Shown here: in pieces, positions 25,059 to 33,466 of the stretch
Layout of the letters: every line of letters starts with the position of its first letter
Numbering within the stretch: position 1 is the stretch's first letter
NCBI GenBank assembly: GCA_023664455.1
Contig: JAMPFM010000016.1
Span: forward strand, 1 to 56,716
Source: Blautia sp.
Lineage (GTDB): Bacteria > Bacillota > Clostridia > Lachnospirales > Lachnospiraceae
Reading direction: 5' to 3'
DNA: 56,716 nt
Position numbers and translations under genes: made by a program
The notes under the pieces: generated by a model
Database searches by the model: none
Told to the model about the DNA's origin: nothing
What the model saw: the letters and a program-made list of their open reading frames with translations, nothing else

Positions 25059-25143
25059 CTACATTTTCTATTAAATATCATAACTTGGATACCAGCTCAA
25101 ATCAATAATCGAATTGACTTTTTCATTCTAAAGCGCCTTTCTC

Positions 25144-26283
25144 TCAACCTTTACCTTCCGCAATCTCCATCAGCTCACGTTCAGACTGCACTTCATTTGG
25201 ATAAGGATAGGTTTGGGCGCATTTTTCAAAAAGCGCTTTGAACTTCCCAGCCTTTTCTATATCCTGTATGCCAAGCAGCGCGTAGGCATATTCGGTACGG
25301 ATGACAGAAGGAAAGTTTTTCATCGACTTCATAAATTTTTCCTGCTCTTTCGTATACAGACCATCCAGCAAGTCTTTTCTCTTCTCTGTAATAAGTTCTA
25401 TGTAAATACGGTCGCAAATCATAAGATTCCGGTGCAGTCCGACAATCCCACTGTCGATTTCAAGAAGGCGCTTTATCAGTTTGTCCGCTTCTTCAAAGCG
25501 ATGGGCATCGACCAGGCGGTTACATGCAAAAACACCCAAAGCGGCAACCATGCTGTTTTTCATTGCCTCATCGGAAGGAACCTCAAACCATTGATCCGGC
25601 ATATCCTTGATTCTGACGCCATTTGCAATCTGTTCATTTACTTTCATCTGTACCCAAAAGGCACGTTGCGCCTCTTTGTCACTCCTAAGCGAAAATGCAT
25701 TATAACCGTCATTATCTACCGAACCCATCCGCATCGGGATACCGTTGATCAGGGCAATCGCCACCCCGATTAGCGCAAGCATCATGAAAAATACAGCCAA
25801 AATCGGAACATCATCGATAACCAGATAGAGACCAAAAGCAATCGCGCTGACTATGAAATTCATAATAACACCGCCAAGATTATATAAAAATACCGGCATC
25901 GTGCCCTCTACAGGTTCAGGGGGTGACATCAGGCACTGCCCGCCCATTCCTGCAATACTGAGACGGCGGAACCTGAGTTTTCCACTTTCCTTTACCCACA
26001 TAAAACTCATAATGCGGAAGGAGCTGAATTGATACCCTGACATAAGACCAAACACAAGATGCCCAGCCTCATGAAAAATAATTTGCAACAAAATTGCCAG
26101 ATACATTCCCATAAGCAGAAAGGCAGCCTGAATCATCTTTTGTCCAAAAGAAATTGTTTCATCCAATCTATTTCCCATGAAATGCCCTATCAAAATACCA
26201 CATGCAGCGCCCATCGCCGCAAAAAATACCATAGCGATATAGTTTCCCCATGTTAATTCTTTTTTCTTTTTCTGTTCTTTCAT
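25144..26283 (-). CDS. M50-family membrane metalloprotease-like protein
   Basis: This 379-residue membrane protein has the zinc-binding HEAGH motif at residues 71-75 in a transmembrane helix (LLQIIFHEAGHLVFGLM) and the second-site Asp in MGSVDNDGYNA. About four to five helices fill the first 200 residues, and the C-terminal 170 residues are a soluble helical repeat-like domain. Site-2 proteases cut membrane-anchored regulators or signal peptides; the target here is unknown. The start follows GAGGA by seven bases. There is no linked anti-sigma factor in view. Confidence 0.85.
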   Translation of the reverse strand: MKEQKKKKELTWGNYIAMVFFAAMGAACGILIGHFMGNRLDETISFGQKMIQAAFLLMGMYLAILLQIIFHEAGHLVFGLMSGYQFSSFRIMSFMWVKESGKLRFRRLSIAGMGGQCLMSPPEPVEGTMPVFLYNLGGVIMNFIVSAIAFGLYLVIDDVPILAVFFMMLALIGVAIALINGIPMRMGSVDNDGYNAFSLRSDKEAQRAFWVQMKVNEQIANGVRIKDMPDQWFEVPSDEAMKNSMVAALGVFACNRLVDAHRFEEADKLIKRLLEIDSGIVGLHRNLMICDRIYIELITEKRKDLLDGLYTKEQEKFMKSMKNFPSVIRTEYAYALLGIQDIEKAGKFKALFEKCAQTYPYPNEVQSERELMEIAEGKG

Positions 26284-26424
26284 TTACGCTTCCTCAACTG
26301 TGAACGTCATTTTTGCGGCTTCCTTATTTTTTCCTGGTTATAACAGTTTTATCAGCCATTCATTTTTTCCCTGTTTCATTTTATGCCAAAAAAGACACCC
26401 TCATTTTCTTTTGCAATAAGACGC

Positions 26425-26453
26425 TTGTTTCCCTAATCTATTTACAGTATAAT
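26425..26453 (+). promoter_or_regulatory. Promoter upstream of the 27-bp repeat array
   Basis: TTGTTT (26425-26430), 17 bp, TATAAT (26448-26453). The expected start point is inside the first repeat, so the whole array would be in the arsR leader. Confidence 0.65.
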
Positions 26454-26615
26454 ACAAGAAAATCGCTTGCGCAATTATCTACAAGAAAGTCGCTTGCGCG
26501 ATTATCTACAAGAAAATCGCTTGTGCAATTATCTACAAGAAAATCGCTTGCGCAATTATCTACAAGAAAATTGCTTGCGCAATTATCTACAAGAAAATTG
26601 CTTGCGCAATTATCT
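26454..26615. repeat. Six 27-bp tandem repeats
   Basis: Six head-to-tail units run without spacers: 26454, 26481, 26508, 26535, 26562 and 26589, each 27 bp, starting ACAAGAAAATCGCTTGCG and ending CAATTATCT. Differences are single substitutions. Each unit has a short hairpin around a four-base loop. As RNA from the minus strand, the variants all remain paired through G-U wobbles. Because 27 is divisible by three, frames on both strands stay open, which gives spurious repetitive ORFs. No protein is assigned here. Confidence 0.9.
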
Positions 26616-26618
26616 TGG

Positions 26619-26639
26619 GAAGAATGCTTTGCATTCTTC
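26619..26639. other. Perfect 9-bp hairpin after the repeat array
   Basis: GAAGAATGC, TTT, GCATTCTTC follows the last repeat after three bases. No T run follows on the plus strand, so it is not a standard terminator. It ends about 30 bp before the arsR start. Confidence 0.6.
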
Positions 26640-26669
26640 TGCTGCATCGATCTAATAGGGGGGAGTTTT

Positions 26670-27035
26670 GTGCCAGAAAAAAAATTACCGCACTATCACG
26701 GAGAAGGAAATGAACTAGCCGATATTCAGAAACAATTGAATCATATTGACGATTTTCAAACGGTCACGGAAATTTTCAGGCAGCTTGGCGACACTACCAG
26801 AGTCCGCATTTTCTGGCTGTTATGTCACTGCGAGGAATGCGTCATCAACATTTCTGCCCTGCTTCATATGTCAAGTCCTGCGGTATCCCATCATTTGCGG
26901 CCGCTGCGCAACAGCGGTCTGATTGTCAGCCGCCGCGAAGGCAAAGAGGTCTATTATCGGGCGGCGGATACGCCACAGAGTCGTCTGCTCCATCAGATGA
27001 TTGAGCAGGTGATGGAAATTTCCTGCCCAAAATAG
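26670..27035 (+). CDS. ArsR-family transcriptional regulator
   Basis: This 121-residue ArsR/SmtB winged-helix protein starts at GTG 26670 behind GGGGGGAG. It shows the family pattern: FRQLGDTTRVRIFWLLCHCEECV with the Cys-x-x-Cys metal-type region (Cys at about 52, 54 and 57), then the recognition helix INISALLHMSSPAVSHHLRP and the wing GLIVSRREGKEVYYR. CHCEEC resembles ArsR metal sites (ELCVCDL), so it may sense a soft metal or metalloid. No efflux gene lies next to it; the target may be elsewhere. Its leader holds the 27-bp repeats. Confidence 0.88.
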   Translation: MPEKKLPHYHGEGNELADIQKQLNHIDDFQTVTEIFRQLGDTTRVRIFWLLCHCEECVINISALLHMSSPAVSHHLRPLRNSGLIVSRREGKEVYYRAADTPQSRLLHQMIEQVMEISCPK

Positions 27036-27074
27036 GATAAGGAAAGAAATTTAAAATAGTTTTCTCTAAATTGA

Positions 27075-27413
27075 TTAGCTATTTTCCAGAATATTACTTA
27101 ATTGTGCTTTCAAAGGCGGTAAATCCTTCTGAACCGTGTAATATACATCTTCCATTCTCAGCGTCTGATATCTATGTGCCGTAATATCCCTCATTCCTGC
27201 AATGGCTTTCCACGGTATCTGCGAATATTCCTTCCGGGTCTCTTCTGTAATATTTTTTACTAATTCTCCTATATTCAAGATGGTCATACTAATTGCGCGC
27301 TTTAACTTCTCATCTGCTAAAAAGTCATTCAAATTTTCTTTTCCCATCATATCTATTCCAATATCAATTTCAAACAATATCTTTTGTATAATAACCCTGT
27401 CTCTATGCAACAT
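27075..27413 (-). CDS. hepT: HepT-type HEPN toxin (DUF86)
   Basis: This 112-residue all-helical HEPN RNase contains the R-x4-H-x-Y motif intact as R-D-I-T-A-H-R-Y near residue 75. The Arg/His pair is catalytic, and the Tyr is the residue AMPylated by MntA in studied systems. The partner gene lies directly upstream with an 11-bp overlap, in the usual antitoxin-toxin order for this family. It is a likely stability or anti-phage module and appears complete. Confidence 0.9.
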   Translation of the reverse strand: MLHRDRVIIQKILFEIDIGIDMMGKENLNDFLADEKLKRAISMTILNIGELVKNITEETRKEYSQIPWKAIAGMRDITAHRYQTLRMEDVYYTVQKDLPPLKAQLSNILENS

Positions 27414-27684
27414 ACAATTCTATTTCCTTTCCAACCTCAATTAAGTCTCCATTCCTGATTGGACCGTGGATAATATCTACTTCTAATCCTAAAATTTCTT
27501 CCAGCCGTAACCTTATCTCGGACAACATAAAAAGTGAAATTGGCTCTAAAAACTCCATTATTAAATCTACGTCGCTATTTTCGTGATTTGTTTCCTCCGC
27601 CCGCGATCCAAAAAGAACGATTCTTTTCACCGGATATTCATTTACAATCGATAATATTTTTTCTTTAATCATATTATTGGTCAT
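27403..27684 (-). CDS. mntA: MntA-type minimal nucleotidyltransferase antitoxin
   Basis: This 93-residue nucleotidyltransferase has the active-site pattern LFGSRAEETNHENSDVDLIM (GS plus D-x-D), with the third carboxylate in VDIIHG. MntA-type antitoxins transfer AMP to the HepT tyrosine to silence the RNase. ATG 27684 follows GAGGA by five bases; the upstream GTG would overlap its own ribosome site. A strong promoter (27756-27784) serves the pair. Confidence 0.9.
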   Translation of the reverse strand: MTNNMIKEKILSIVNEYPVKRIVLFGSRAEETNHENSDVDLIMEFLEPISLFMLSEIRLRLEEILGLEVDIIHGPIRNGDLIEVGKEIELYVA

Positions 27685-27755
27685 TTTTATCCTCACTTCC
27701 TATCCTGACAATGCGATTCCTGCACTCTGAACGCCCATAAAAATATACTACAGAA

Positions 27756-27784
27756 ATTATAGCATACATCTGGTATATTCACAA
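27756..27784 (-). promoter_or_regulatory. Promoter of mntA-hepT
   Basis: Minus-strand TTGTGA (27779-27784), 17 bp, TATAAT (27756-27761). Confidence 0.7.
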
Positions 27785-27833
27785 TGCTGCCTCAATCACA
27801 TAACAAGCGATTCCTGCCATATGCCCAATCTAC

Positions 27834-28583
27834 TTAAAACCCCATCTCCAGAAGCCACCCTTTCAGCCTATCTTCACGCTGCTGCAAATCCTTTTCCCAG
27901 TATTTCCCAAGACGGAGCTCGTCTTTCATCCTGCCATCTTCCAGATAAATGATTCTGTCTGCCTTAGCTGCCACCTTGGCGTCATGGGTTACAAGCATGA
28001 TGGTCGTACCATCCCGGTTAATCCCGGTGAGGATATCCATTACGTCCTTCGTAGCGGAAGAATTTAAGGCGCCGGTAGGCTCATCCCCAAACAGAATATC
28101 CGGCTTATTTATCATAGCCCTGCAAATCGCCGCCCGCTGAAGCTGTCCGCCCGATACCCTGCGGATATCGCTCTTTGCCACAGATAGAATCCCCATTTTC
28201 TGCATAAGCCGCTCTGCATTTTCCAAAATTTCCTCCCGGCTCTCTTTTCCAAGCTGAAAAGCCGGGAAGGTGATATTGTCCACAATGGTCAGATTTTTCA
28301 TAAGGTTTGCCTTCTGAAAGATAAAGCCCATATGCAGCAGACGCAGCTTTTCTACTTCCTTTTCGGGAAGCGTTGAAAGCGTCTGACCATTTAGTTTCAC
28401 CTCACCGGATGTCACGCTGTCCATGCCGCTGACACAGTATAAAAGCGTGGACTTTCCACACCCGGACTGCCCCATGACTACGACGAATTCTCCCGCCGCA
28501 ATCTGGAAATTGATATTCCGTAAAACATGACTGTCCTCAAAGTCTTTACAAAGTTCAGTAATTTCTAAGCTCTTCATTGCCAT
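27834..28583 (-). CDS. ABC transporter ATP-binding protein (FtsX-exporter type)
   Basis: This 249-residue ATPase has Walker A GQSGCGKST, Q-loop IFQKANL, a signature VSGGQLQRAA that departs slightly from LSGGQ, Walker B ILFGDEPTGALNSS and His-switch LVTHD. The EPTGAL string places it with BceA/LolD-like exporters. It is the third gene after an MFS exporter and a permease. ATG 28583 with AGAAAGG six bases before is preferred to the longer frame, which would start in the permease-ATPase gap. Confidence 0.9.
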   Translation of the reverse strand: MAMKSLEITELCKDFEDSHVLRNINFQIAAGEFVVVMGQSGCGKSTLLYCVSGMDSVTSGEVKLNGQTLSTLPEKEVEKLRLLHMGFIFQKANLMKNLTIVDNITFPAFQLGKESREEILENAERLMQKMGILSVAKSDIRRVSGGQLQRAAICRAMINKPDILFGDEPTGALNSSATKDVMDILTGINRDGTTIMLVTHDAKVAAKADRIIYLEDGRMKDELRLGKYWEKDLQQREDRLKGWLLEMGF

Positions 28584-28678
28584 AACACACCTTTCTCTTA
28601 GTCTATCATTCTGCGGCATAAACCGCAATCCGGCATGGGATAAGAATGCCTCTTTCCAGAATACACTCCTATCCCCTT

Positions 28679-31036
28679 CTATTCATTCAGATATTCCGTA
28701 TATCTTACTGTTTTAACCGACTGGCAGACCGCTAACGTTACAATCGTCAATAGTGCCATCAGAACGCCTGGAATGAGTAAATACTGTCCAATGGATATCT
28801 TAACGAAAGCAATCCGGCTGACGCCAACATTCATCAGCGCAAACAATAGGCTGATAAACGTACTGCCCAAACTTTCCGTCAGACATATCCCAACTAAAAT
28901 CCCAAGTCCCCCGGCAATCCATATCGGATATAGCTCCTGTGCGCGGATCGCCGCAAAAGGAATCCCGATTGCCCGCTTTATCGCCAGCAACCCTGCGTTC
29001 CTCGCCATACGCAATTTTAGAAACAGAAGGACTATCATAATGACAAGACCGTTTCCAATCAGAAAAACTGTCCTTGTGGCACGGCTTACCTGCGCAGCAA
29101 CACCGCCCAATGTCTGATTTACAAATTCTTTCATGCTTTCCACACTGTAGCCATTGCCAAGCGTACTGCGCCAGACTGCTGCCTGTCTCTCTAAGTCAAT
29201 GCCTTCTGCGAAATCAATCTGATAGGTATACTTCTCAGCCTGTTCTTCTGGAAATGCTGCAATGGTTTTTGCCGTCCTGCCGCCGCTTGTTACGTCCTGA
29301 TAGATACCGCATACGCAAAACTCCCGTTTATCCGTAGCCGTAACCAGAAGCAGAGATTCGCCCACGGATTTATGAAGCTCCTCCGCCATCAGTGCAGAAA
29401 GGGCTATCTCATTTTCCTTCTCCGGTTTTTTGCCTTCCAGATAATTGAGGCTGGCTCCTGCTTCTTTTCCACTGTCAATATGAATACCTACAACTTCCCC
29501 CTCGCTCTGCGCCTGTAAACGCACCCGCCGCAGGATAAAACAGTCCGCTATCATTCCTTGTTCCAAGCCCTCCATCAGCAGCTTTTTAGCGCTATCATTG
29601 CGCTTCTCTAATGCATCGCCCTGCTCAACTTCCAGCAGCAAATCGCATAAAGGGCTTCCCATATACGCCGCAAATTTTTCGCTTTCCATCGTCTGTGACA
29701 TGCGGGCTGGCACTGCCATCAGAAGCGTAACCATCAAAAGCAGTCCGAAAATCAGTCCATAGCCTTTTCTCACTTCATGCAGACCAAAGTGCAGGTTAAA
29801 AGGTAAATATCCTGTTTTTCGCAGTCCGTCCCTCGCCTGGCTTCTTTTTCCGAACCCTTTTTCCCGTACCAGCAAATCTGTCACGCTGACCCGGTTCAGC
29901 CTACGAAACAGCCGTTTGGAAAATGTCAGTATCACCCCGTATACTGCCCCGCACACCACTAATGCCAAAAGATAACTGTCCACTGTCATTTTCTGCGCTC
30001 CAAAAGTGCGGTTCATATGCCCGGCAAGCAGGGACGATAGAAAAACTGCCAGCACAAATCCGAGCATACAGCCTGCACCCATCAGGATACGGATTTTCCC
30101 AAGATATAATCCTCTGATGCCCTTTGCCGGGACGCCAATCGCCTTCATGGCGCCGATTTCCCGCATAGCATCCTCCATCTCGGCAAGTACCACATAACGC
30201 AGACACACCAGCGAGATGACAAGCAGAAGCGCCCCTGCCAGCAGGAATACCACCGCCATCAGCAAATCCGACATGGCGCTGAGAAGGAAAATCATGGAAT
30301 AAGTAATTGCCTGCCCATTTTTCGGAAGGTTCAGGCTGCTCTGCTCATAGGCGCCCTGATATGCGGAAGCTTCAGCGCTGTCTGTAAACCAGGCCTCGAT
30401 CAGATATTCTGTCTCTCCCACAATCCCGGATAAGCGCTCAAAATCCTCATCGCTTATCAGGAATCTTGTAGAAGAACACAGGGTGGAATTCATCTGCCCG
30501 TCGCAGACATAGGAAGAAACGATAAACGCTATCTGCGTTTCGCCAACGTTTAATAAAATCGTGTCGCCGATAGCGATATCATATTGTTCCAGCAAAATGA
30601 CCGGAACGCCAATACCCCCATTTTCCACTGCAAGCGGCTGCCTGCTGCTATCCAGAAGCACATCATATCCGTCGTTTTGCCTTACAAGACTTATATCCAG
30701 TCTACAGTCAGATAGAGAAAAAGAGCTTTGTGAAAATTTTAACACAGTCATATCGCTCCCGTACACGTCCAGCATAGGGGCAGTCTGCCAATGTTCCACC
30801 GTTCCATACTCCCGGTTAAATCCATCAATATCATCCTGTCTGATTTCTCCCTTATGCATCTGTAGAAAATGGGGCGGTTTCGCTGTCTCATACATATCGG
30901 AAATGGAAGAAAAAAGCTGCGTCAAAAACAGTGTAACCGTTATGGCAATCGTCGCCGATACCGTCATAAACAGAAAAAGAATCACATTATTCAGACGATT
31001 TTTCTTAAAATCACTAGATAAAAGTTTAAAACTCAT
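28679..31036 (-). CDS. FtsX-family ABC permease (two FtsX domains)
   Basis: This 785-residue permease has an N-terminal helix (NNVILFLFMTVSATIAITVT), a large external domain (about 50-240), three helices forming FtsX domain one (with EIGAMKAIGVPAKGIR), a central helix (GLIFGLLLMVTLLMAVPA), a second external domain and FtsX domain two (AIKRAIGIPFAAIRAQ). Its start overlaps the MFS stop by 4 bp (ATGA), so the two are coupled. With the downstream ATPase it should form an exporter or sensor; the substrate is unknown. Confidence 0.88.
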   Translation of the reverse strand: MSFKLLSSDFKKNRLNNVILFLFMTVSATIAITVTLFLTQLFSSISDMYETAKPPHFLQMHKGEIRQDDIDGFNREYGTVEHWQTAPMLDVYGSDMTVLKFSQSSFSLSDCRLDISLVRQNDGYDVLLDSSRQPLAVENGGIGVPVILLEQYDIAIGDTILLNVGETQIAFIVSSYVCDGQMNSTLCSSTRFLISDEDFERLSGIVGETEYLIEAWFTDSAEASAYQGAYEQSSLNLPKNGQAITYSMIFLLSAMSDLLMAVVFLLAGALLLVISLVCLRYVVLAEMEDAMREIGAMKAIGVPAKGIRGLYLGKIRILMGAGCMLGFVLAVFLSSLLAGHMNRTFGAQKMTVDSYLLALVVCGAVYGVILTFSKRLFRRLNRVSVTDLLVREKGFGKRSQARDGLRKTGYLPFNLHFGLHEVRKGYGLIFGLLLMVTLLMAVPARMSQTMESEKFAAYMGSPLCDLLLEVEQGDALEKRNDSAKKLLMEGLEQGMIADCFILRRVRLQAQSEGEVVGIHIDSGKEAGASLNYLEGKKPEKENEIALSALMAEELHKSVGESLLLVTATDKREFCVCGIYQDVTSGGRTAKTIAAFPEEQAEKYTYQIDFAEGIDLERQAAVWRSTLGNGYSVESMKEFVNQTLGGVAAQVSRATRTVFLIGNGLVIMIVLLFLKLRMARNAGLLAIKRAIGIPFAAIRAQELYPIWIAGGLGILVGICLTESLGSTFISLLFALMNVGVSRIAFVKISIGQYLLIPGVLMALLTIVTLAVCQSVKTVRYTEYLNE

Positions 31037-32304
31037 TCCTGTACACCCTTTCTTTCCTCAATCGCCCGGATATTCCGGTTTCGTTCAATAAAGGCACAGG
31101 CTGCTGCCATGCCGACTCCAGACAGAATCAGCATAAAACCAATCCCGCGCCCCGCACCGGTACCAATCACCCGTCCGATACTACCCGCAAGAATGCCCTG
31201 CTCTGATAAGAGCGGTTCAAACAGATAATCTGCTGCCACACCACAAATCATATATGCAAAAACTGTTCCAAGCTGCGATAAAAGACCAATCAGTCCCCAC
31301 ACCCTTCCCTGCATATCATTGGGAATGCTAAGACGTATCAGCACATCTGCACAGGTATTCATAAAAGGCAGACACAGGAAAAAGAGAAAAATACCCGCTC
31401 CGGTCAGGTACAGATTCTTATTTACTCCTGCCAGCGCCATAAAACATCCACAGAAAACCCCGGCAATCCCTAAAACTTTCGTATAGTTTTTCCTGATTCC
31501 GGCTGCGCCAATCCAGATACTTCCCACCAATAATCCTATTGCACAGACAGATTCCATGAATCCCACTGTCTGCGCATTGCTGACAGCCAGTACCATCGGA
31601 CCGGTAAGGGTCTGGACAAATCCCATGAAGAAACATACGCCAGCCATCAGTATGACTAAGGTCAGGATTCCCCGTGTCTGCGCCATCAGCAAAAAACCCT
31701 GCCGGAGTTCTTTTCCAATCCCTTCCGTTTCTTTTGGGATGGGCTTTTGAATGGACTTTTTTACAAGCAATACCATCGTAACCGTAATAAAAAAAGTTCC
31801 GATATCCAGCAGCAGAATCAGCCGGATATCTGCCACGGCAAGAAGCAGACCGGCAAGCGCCGGCGAAATCAGATACCGGGCGCTTCCCGCCATCTGCACC
31901 ATACCGCTTGCCTTTGCATATTCTTCTTCCGTCAGCAAATCGGTAATCGTCGCCTTATAAGAAGGCTCTAAAAGCGCCACAAACACCGCGTTAATGGTAA
32001 CCCCTATCAAAATCGGTATGACGCCATCTGTCTGAAGCTGTATCTGCCACAATACGAAAACAAGTCCAAGACCGGAAAACAAATCCCCAATGATCATCAG
32101 CAGCCGCCTGTCATACCTATCCGCCAGCGCACCGCCAAGCGGATTCAATAAGACGGTCGGAAGATAGGCAAATAACGTAACAAGCGACACATAAGTAACG
32201 CTGCCCGTCCGTTCATAGATATAAACGGACAGGGCAAACGCCGTCATTCCGCTGCCGATACTGGAAATCAGCTCCCCAGACCAAATCATGAGAAACTTTT
32301 TCAT
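31033..32304 (-). CDS. MFS efflux transporter (macrolide-efflux-like)
   Basis: This 423-residue MFS protein has about 12 helices. It has the MefA/MacB-companion style N-terminus (MIWSGELISSIGSGMTAFAL) and the helix 2-3 motif NPLGGALADRYDRRLLMIIGD. Close relatives export macrolides or are uncharacterised drug exporters. ATG 32304 follows GGAGG by ten bases, whereas an upstream GTG (32313) has no room for a ribosome site. Being in one operon with an ABC exporter and an XRE regulator suggests drug or bacteriocin resistance, by inference only. Confidence 0.88.
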   Translation of the reverse strand: MKKFLMIWSGELISSIGSGMTAFALSVYIYERTGSVTYVSLVTLFAYLPTVLLNPLGGALADRYDRRLLMIIGDLFSGLGLVFVLWQIQLQTDGVIPILIGVTINAVFVALLEPSYKATITDLLTEEEYAKASGMVQMAGSARYLISPALAGLLLAVADIRLILLLDIGTFFITVTMVLLVKKSIQKPIPKETEGIGKELRQGFLLMAQTRGILTLVILMAGVCFFMGFVQTLTGPMVLAVSNAQTVGFMESVCAIGLLVGSIWIGAAGIRKNYTKVLGIAGVFCGCFMALAGVNKNLYLTGAGIFLFFLCLPFMNTCADVLIRLSIPNDMQGRVWGLIGLLSQLGTVFAYMICGVAADYLFEPLLSEQGILAGSIGRVIGTGAGRGIGFMLILSGVGMAAACAFIERNRNIRAIEERKGVQE

Positions 32305-32339
32305 ATGCTCCACGCCTCCACGAAATTTTTTCCTCCATC

Positions 32340-33257
32340 TTACAAAACAGGAGCTGCAGTACAGATAACCAGTTCGCTTTTCATTCCATTTAACTCAATC
32401 ACATTATCCGCATCAGGTAAGCCAAAAGGCTCGACTGCCTTTCCGTCCTTTTCATAAGAAATGTTTGTACCTGCACCCTTTATCCGTGTGGTAAAAACTG
32501 CATCTTCTGGCACGGTTATCCTTGAAGTTGCCGAGAGTTGATTGATTTCCACCGCGCCGTTCAGGGTCCGGCATACGATATCCATATCCAGATTACAGTT
32601 GACTTCCACTGTTCCAACCACCCCGTCTAAAAGCAGATTGCGTGCCTTGGTATCAAGCTCAATGCTCCCACATTCCAGTGAACCTATTTCAATGCTTTCC
32701 GCGTTGACTGCCGCTTCAATCTTTCCAAGATAAGGACTTGGCAGAGTGACAAAAATAGTGACCGCTTCTTTTGCCATAGCTTCTGTCACATCATTTTTGC
32801 GTACCACATCCACATCAATCCGTTTCCTGATATCGTCGATTTTTACCTTGAAATCGCTCTGAAGCGTAGATAAGGTGTCAGATGCAAGGCGCACACGCAG
32901 CTTTTCTCCATCGTATCCCCGGATGATAAGCCGGTTTGCACCGCCAAACTTCATATCGTAATGCTTCGGCTCATCAATATCATATTCTGTAACACTCTCA
33001 TATAGGAAATCCTTCTGTTCTTTTTGTGTAGCTGCATCAGAAAATGCCCCGTCAGAAACTTTTTCATCAGAAAGCAGCTCGTCGATGGAAATGGAAAACA
33101 GGCTGGAAATTGCCTTTATATTTTCAATATCAGGAATCCCCGCATCCGTTTCCCATTTCGTTACTGCCTGCCTTGATACGCCGAGTTTTTCCGCCAACTG
33201 CTCCTGGGACAAGCCCTCCTGTTTACGGATACTTTTCAATTTTTCTGCAAATGTCAT
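32340..33257 (-). CDS. XRE-family regulator with DUF4097 domain
   Basis: This 305-residue protein has an N-terminal XRE/lambda-repressor helix-turn-helix (residues 1-62; LSQEQLAEKLGVSRQAVTKW). A linker leads to a C-terminal beta-repeat domain of the DUF4097 kind (about 105-300; runs such as SIEIGSLECGSIELDTKARN). DUF4097 is usually found in envelope-stress or adhesin-like proteins. Its fusion to a cytosolic DNA-binding domain, without a membrane segment, suggests an internal ligand or oligomerisation role. It is the first gene of the MFS-ABC operon, 36 bp before the exporter, so it probably controls it. Confidence 0.85.
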   Translation of the reverse strand: MTFAEKLKSIRKQEGLSQEQLAEKLGVSRQAVTKWETDAGIPDIENIKAISSLFSISIDELLSDEKVSDGAFSDAATQKEQKDFLYESVTEYDIDEPKHYDMKFGGANRLIIRGYDGEKLRVRLASDTLSTLQSDFKVKIDDIRKRIDVDVVRKNDVTEAMAKEAVTIFVTLPSPYLGKIEAAVNAESIEIGSLECGSIELDTKARNLLLDGVVGTVEVNCNLDMDIVCRTLNGAVEINQLSATSRITVPEDAVFTTRIKGAGTNISYEKDGKAVEPFGLPDADNVIELNGMKSELVICTAAPVL

Positions 33258-33315
33258 GTCTGTGTTCCTCTCTCTTCTCTATTTTTGTAATTTGTCCGGT
33301 AAATTACTGTACTTC

Positions 33316-33344
33316 ATTATAGCTATCTGTATTCTATCCCACAA
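33316..33344 (-). promoter_or_regulatory. Promoter of the XRE-MFS-ABC operon
   Basis: Minus-strand TTGTGG (33339-33344), 17 bp, TATAAT (33316-33321). A GTAA-A-TTAC palindrome lies between it and the start codon and could be an autoregulatory site. Confidence 0.6.
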
Positions 33345-33431
33345 GCAAATGAAGATGGCATCGGGGATTTTTTCTGCTACTTTGCGTAGCATTTTCTAAA
33401 AAACGCTCTTTTAAACAAAAAAATAAAATCA

Positions 33432-33460
33432 TTGCATGTTCCAAGGCATTTGTGTATACT
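33432..33460 (+). promoter_or_regulatory. Promoter of the repeat RNA and PBECR4 gene
   Basis: TTGCAT (33432-33437), 17 bp, TATACT (33455-33460). Transcription would begin near 33467, shortly before the first hairpin of the repeat RNA. Confidence 0.7.
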
Positions 33461-33466
33461 ATAGTT

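Noticed and set aside
26454..26615. CRISPR array
   Set aside because: The 27-bp units are directly contiguous with no variable spacers and there are no cas genes.
26313..26669. Repetitive proteins on either strand (STRKSLAQL or NCASNFLVD repeats)
   Set aside because: Open frames arise because the 27-bp unit is a multiple of three. They lack ribosome sites, and the plausible arsR start with a strong site is at 26670.
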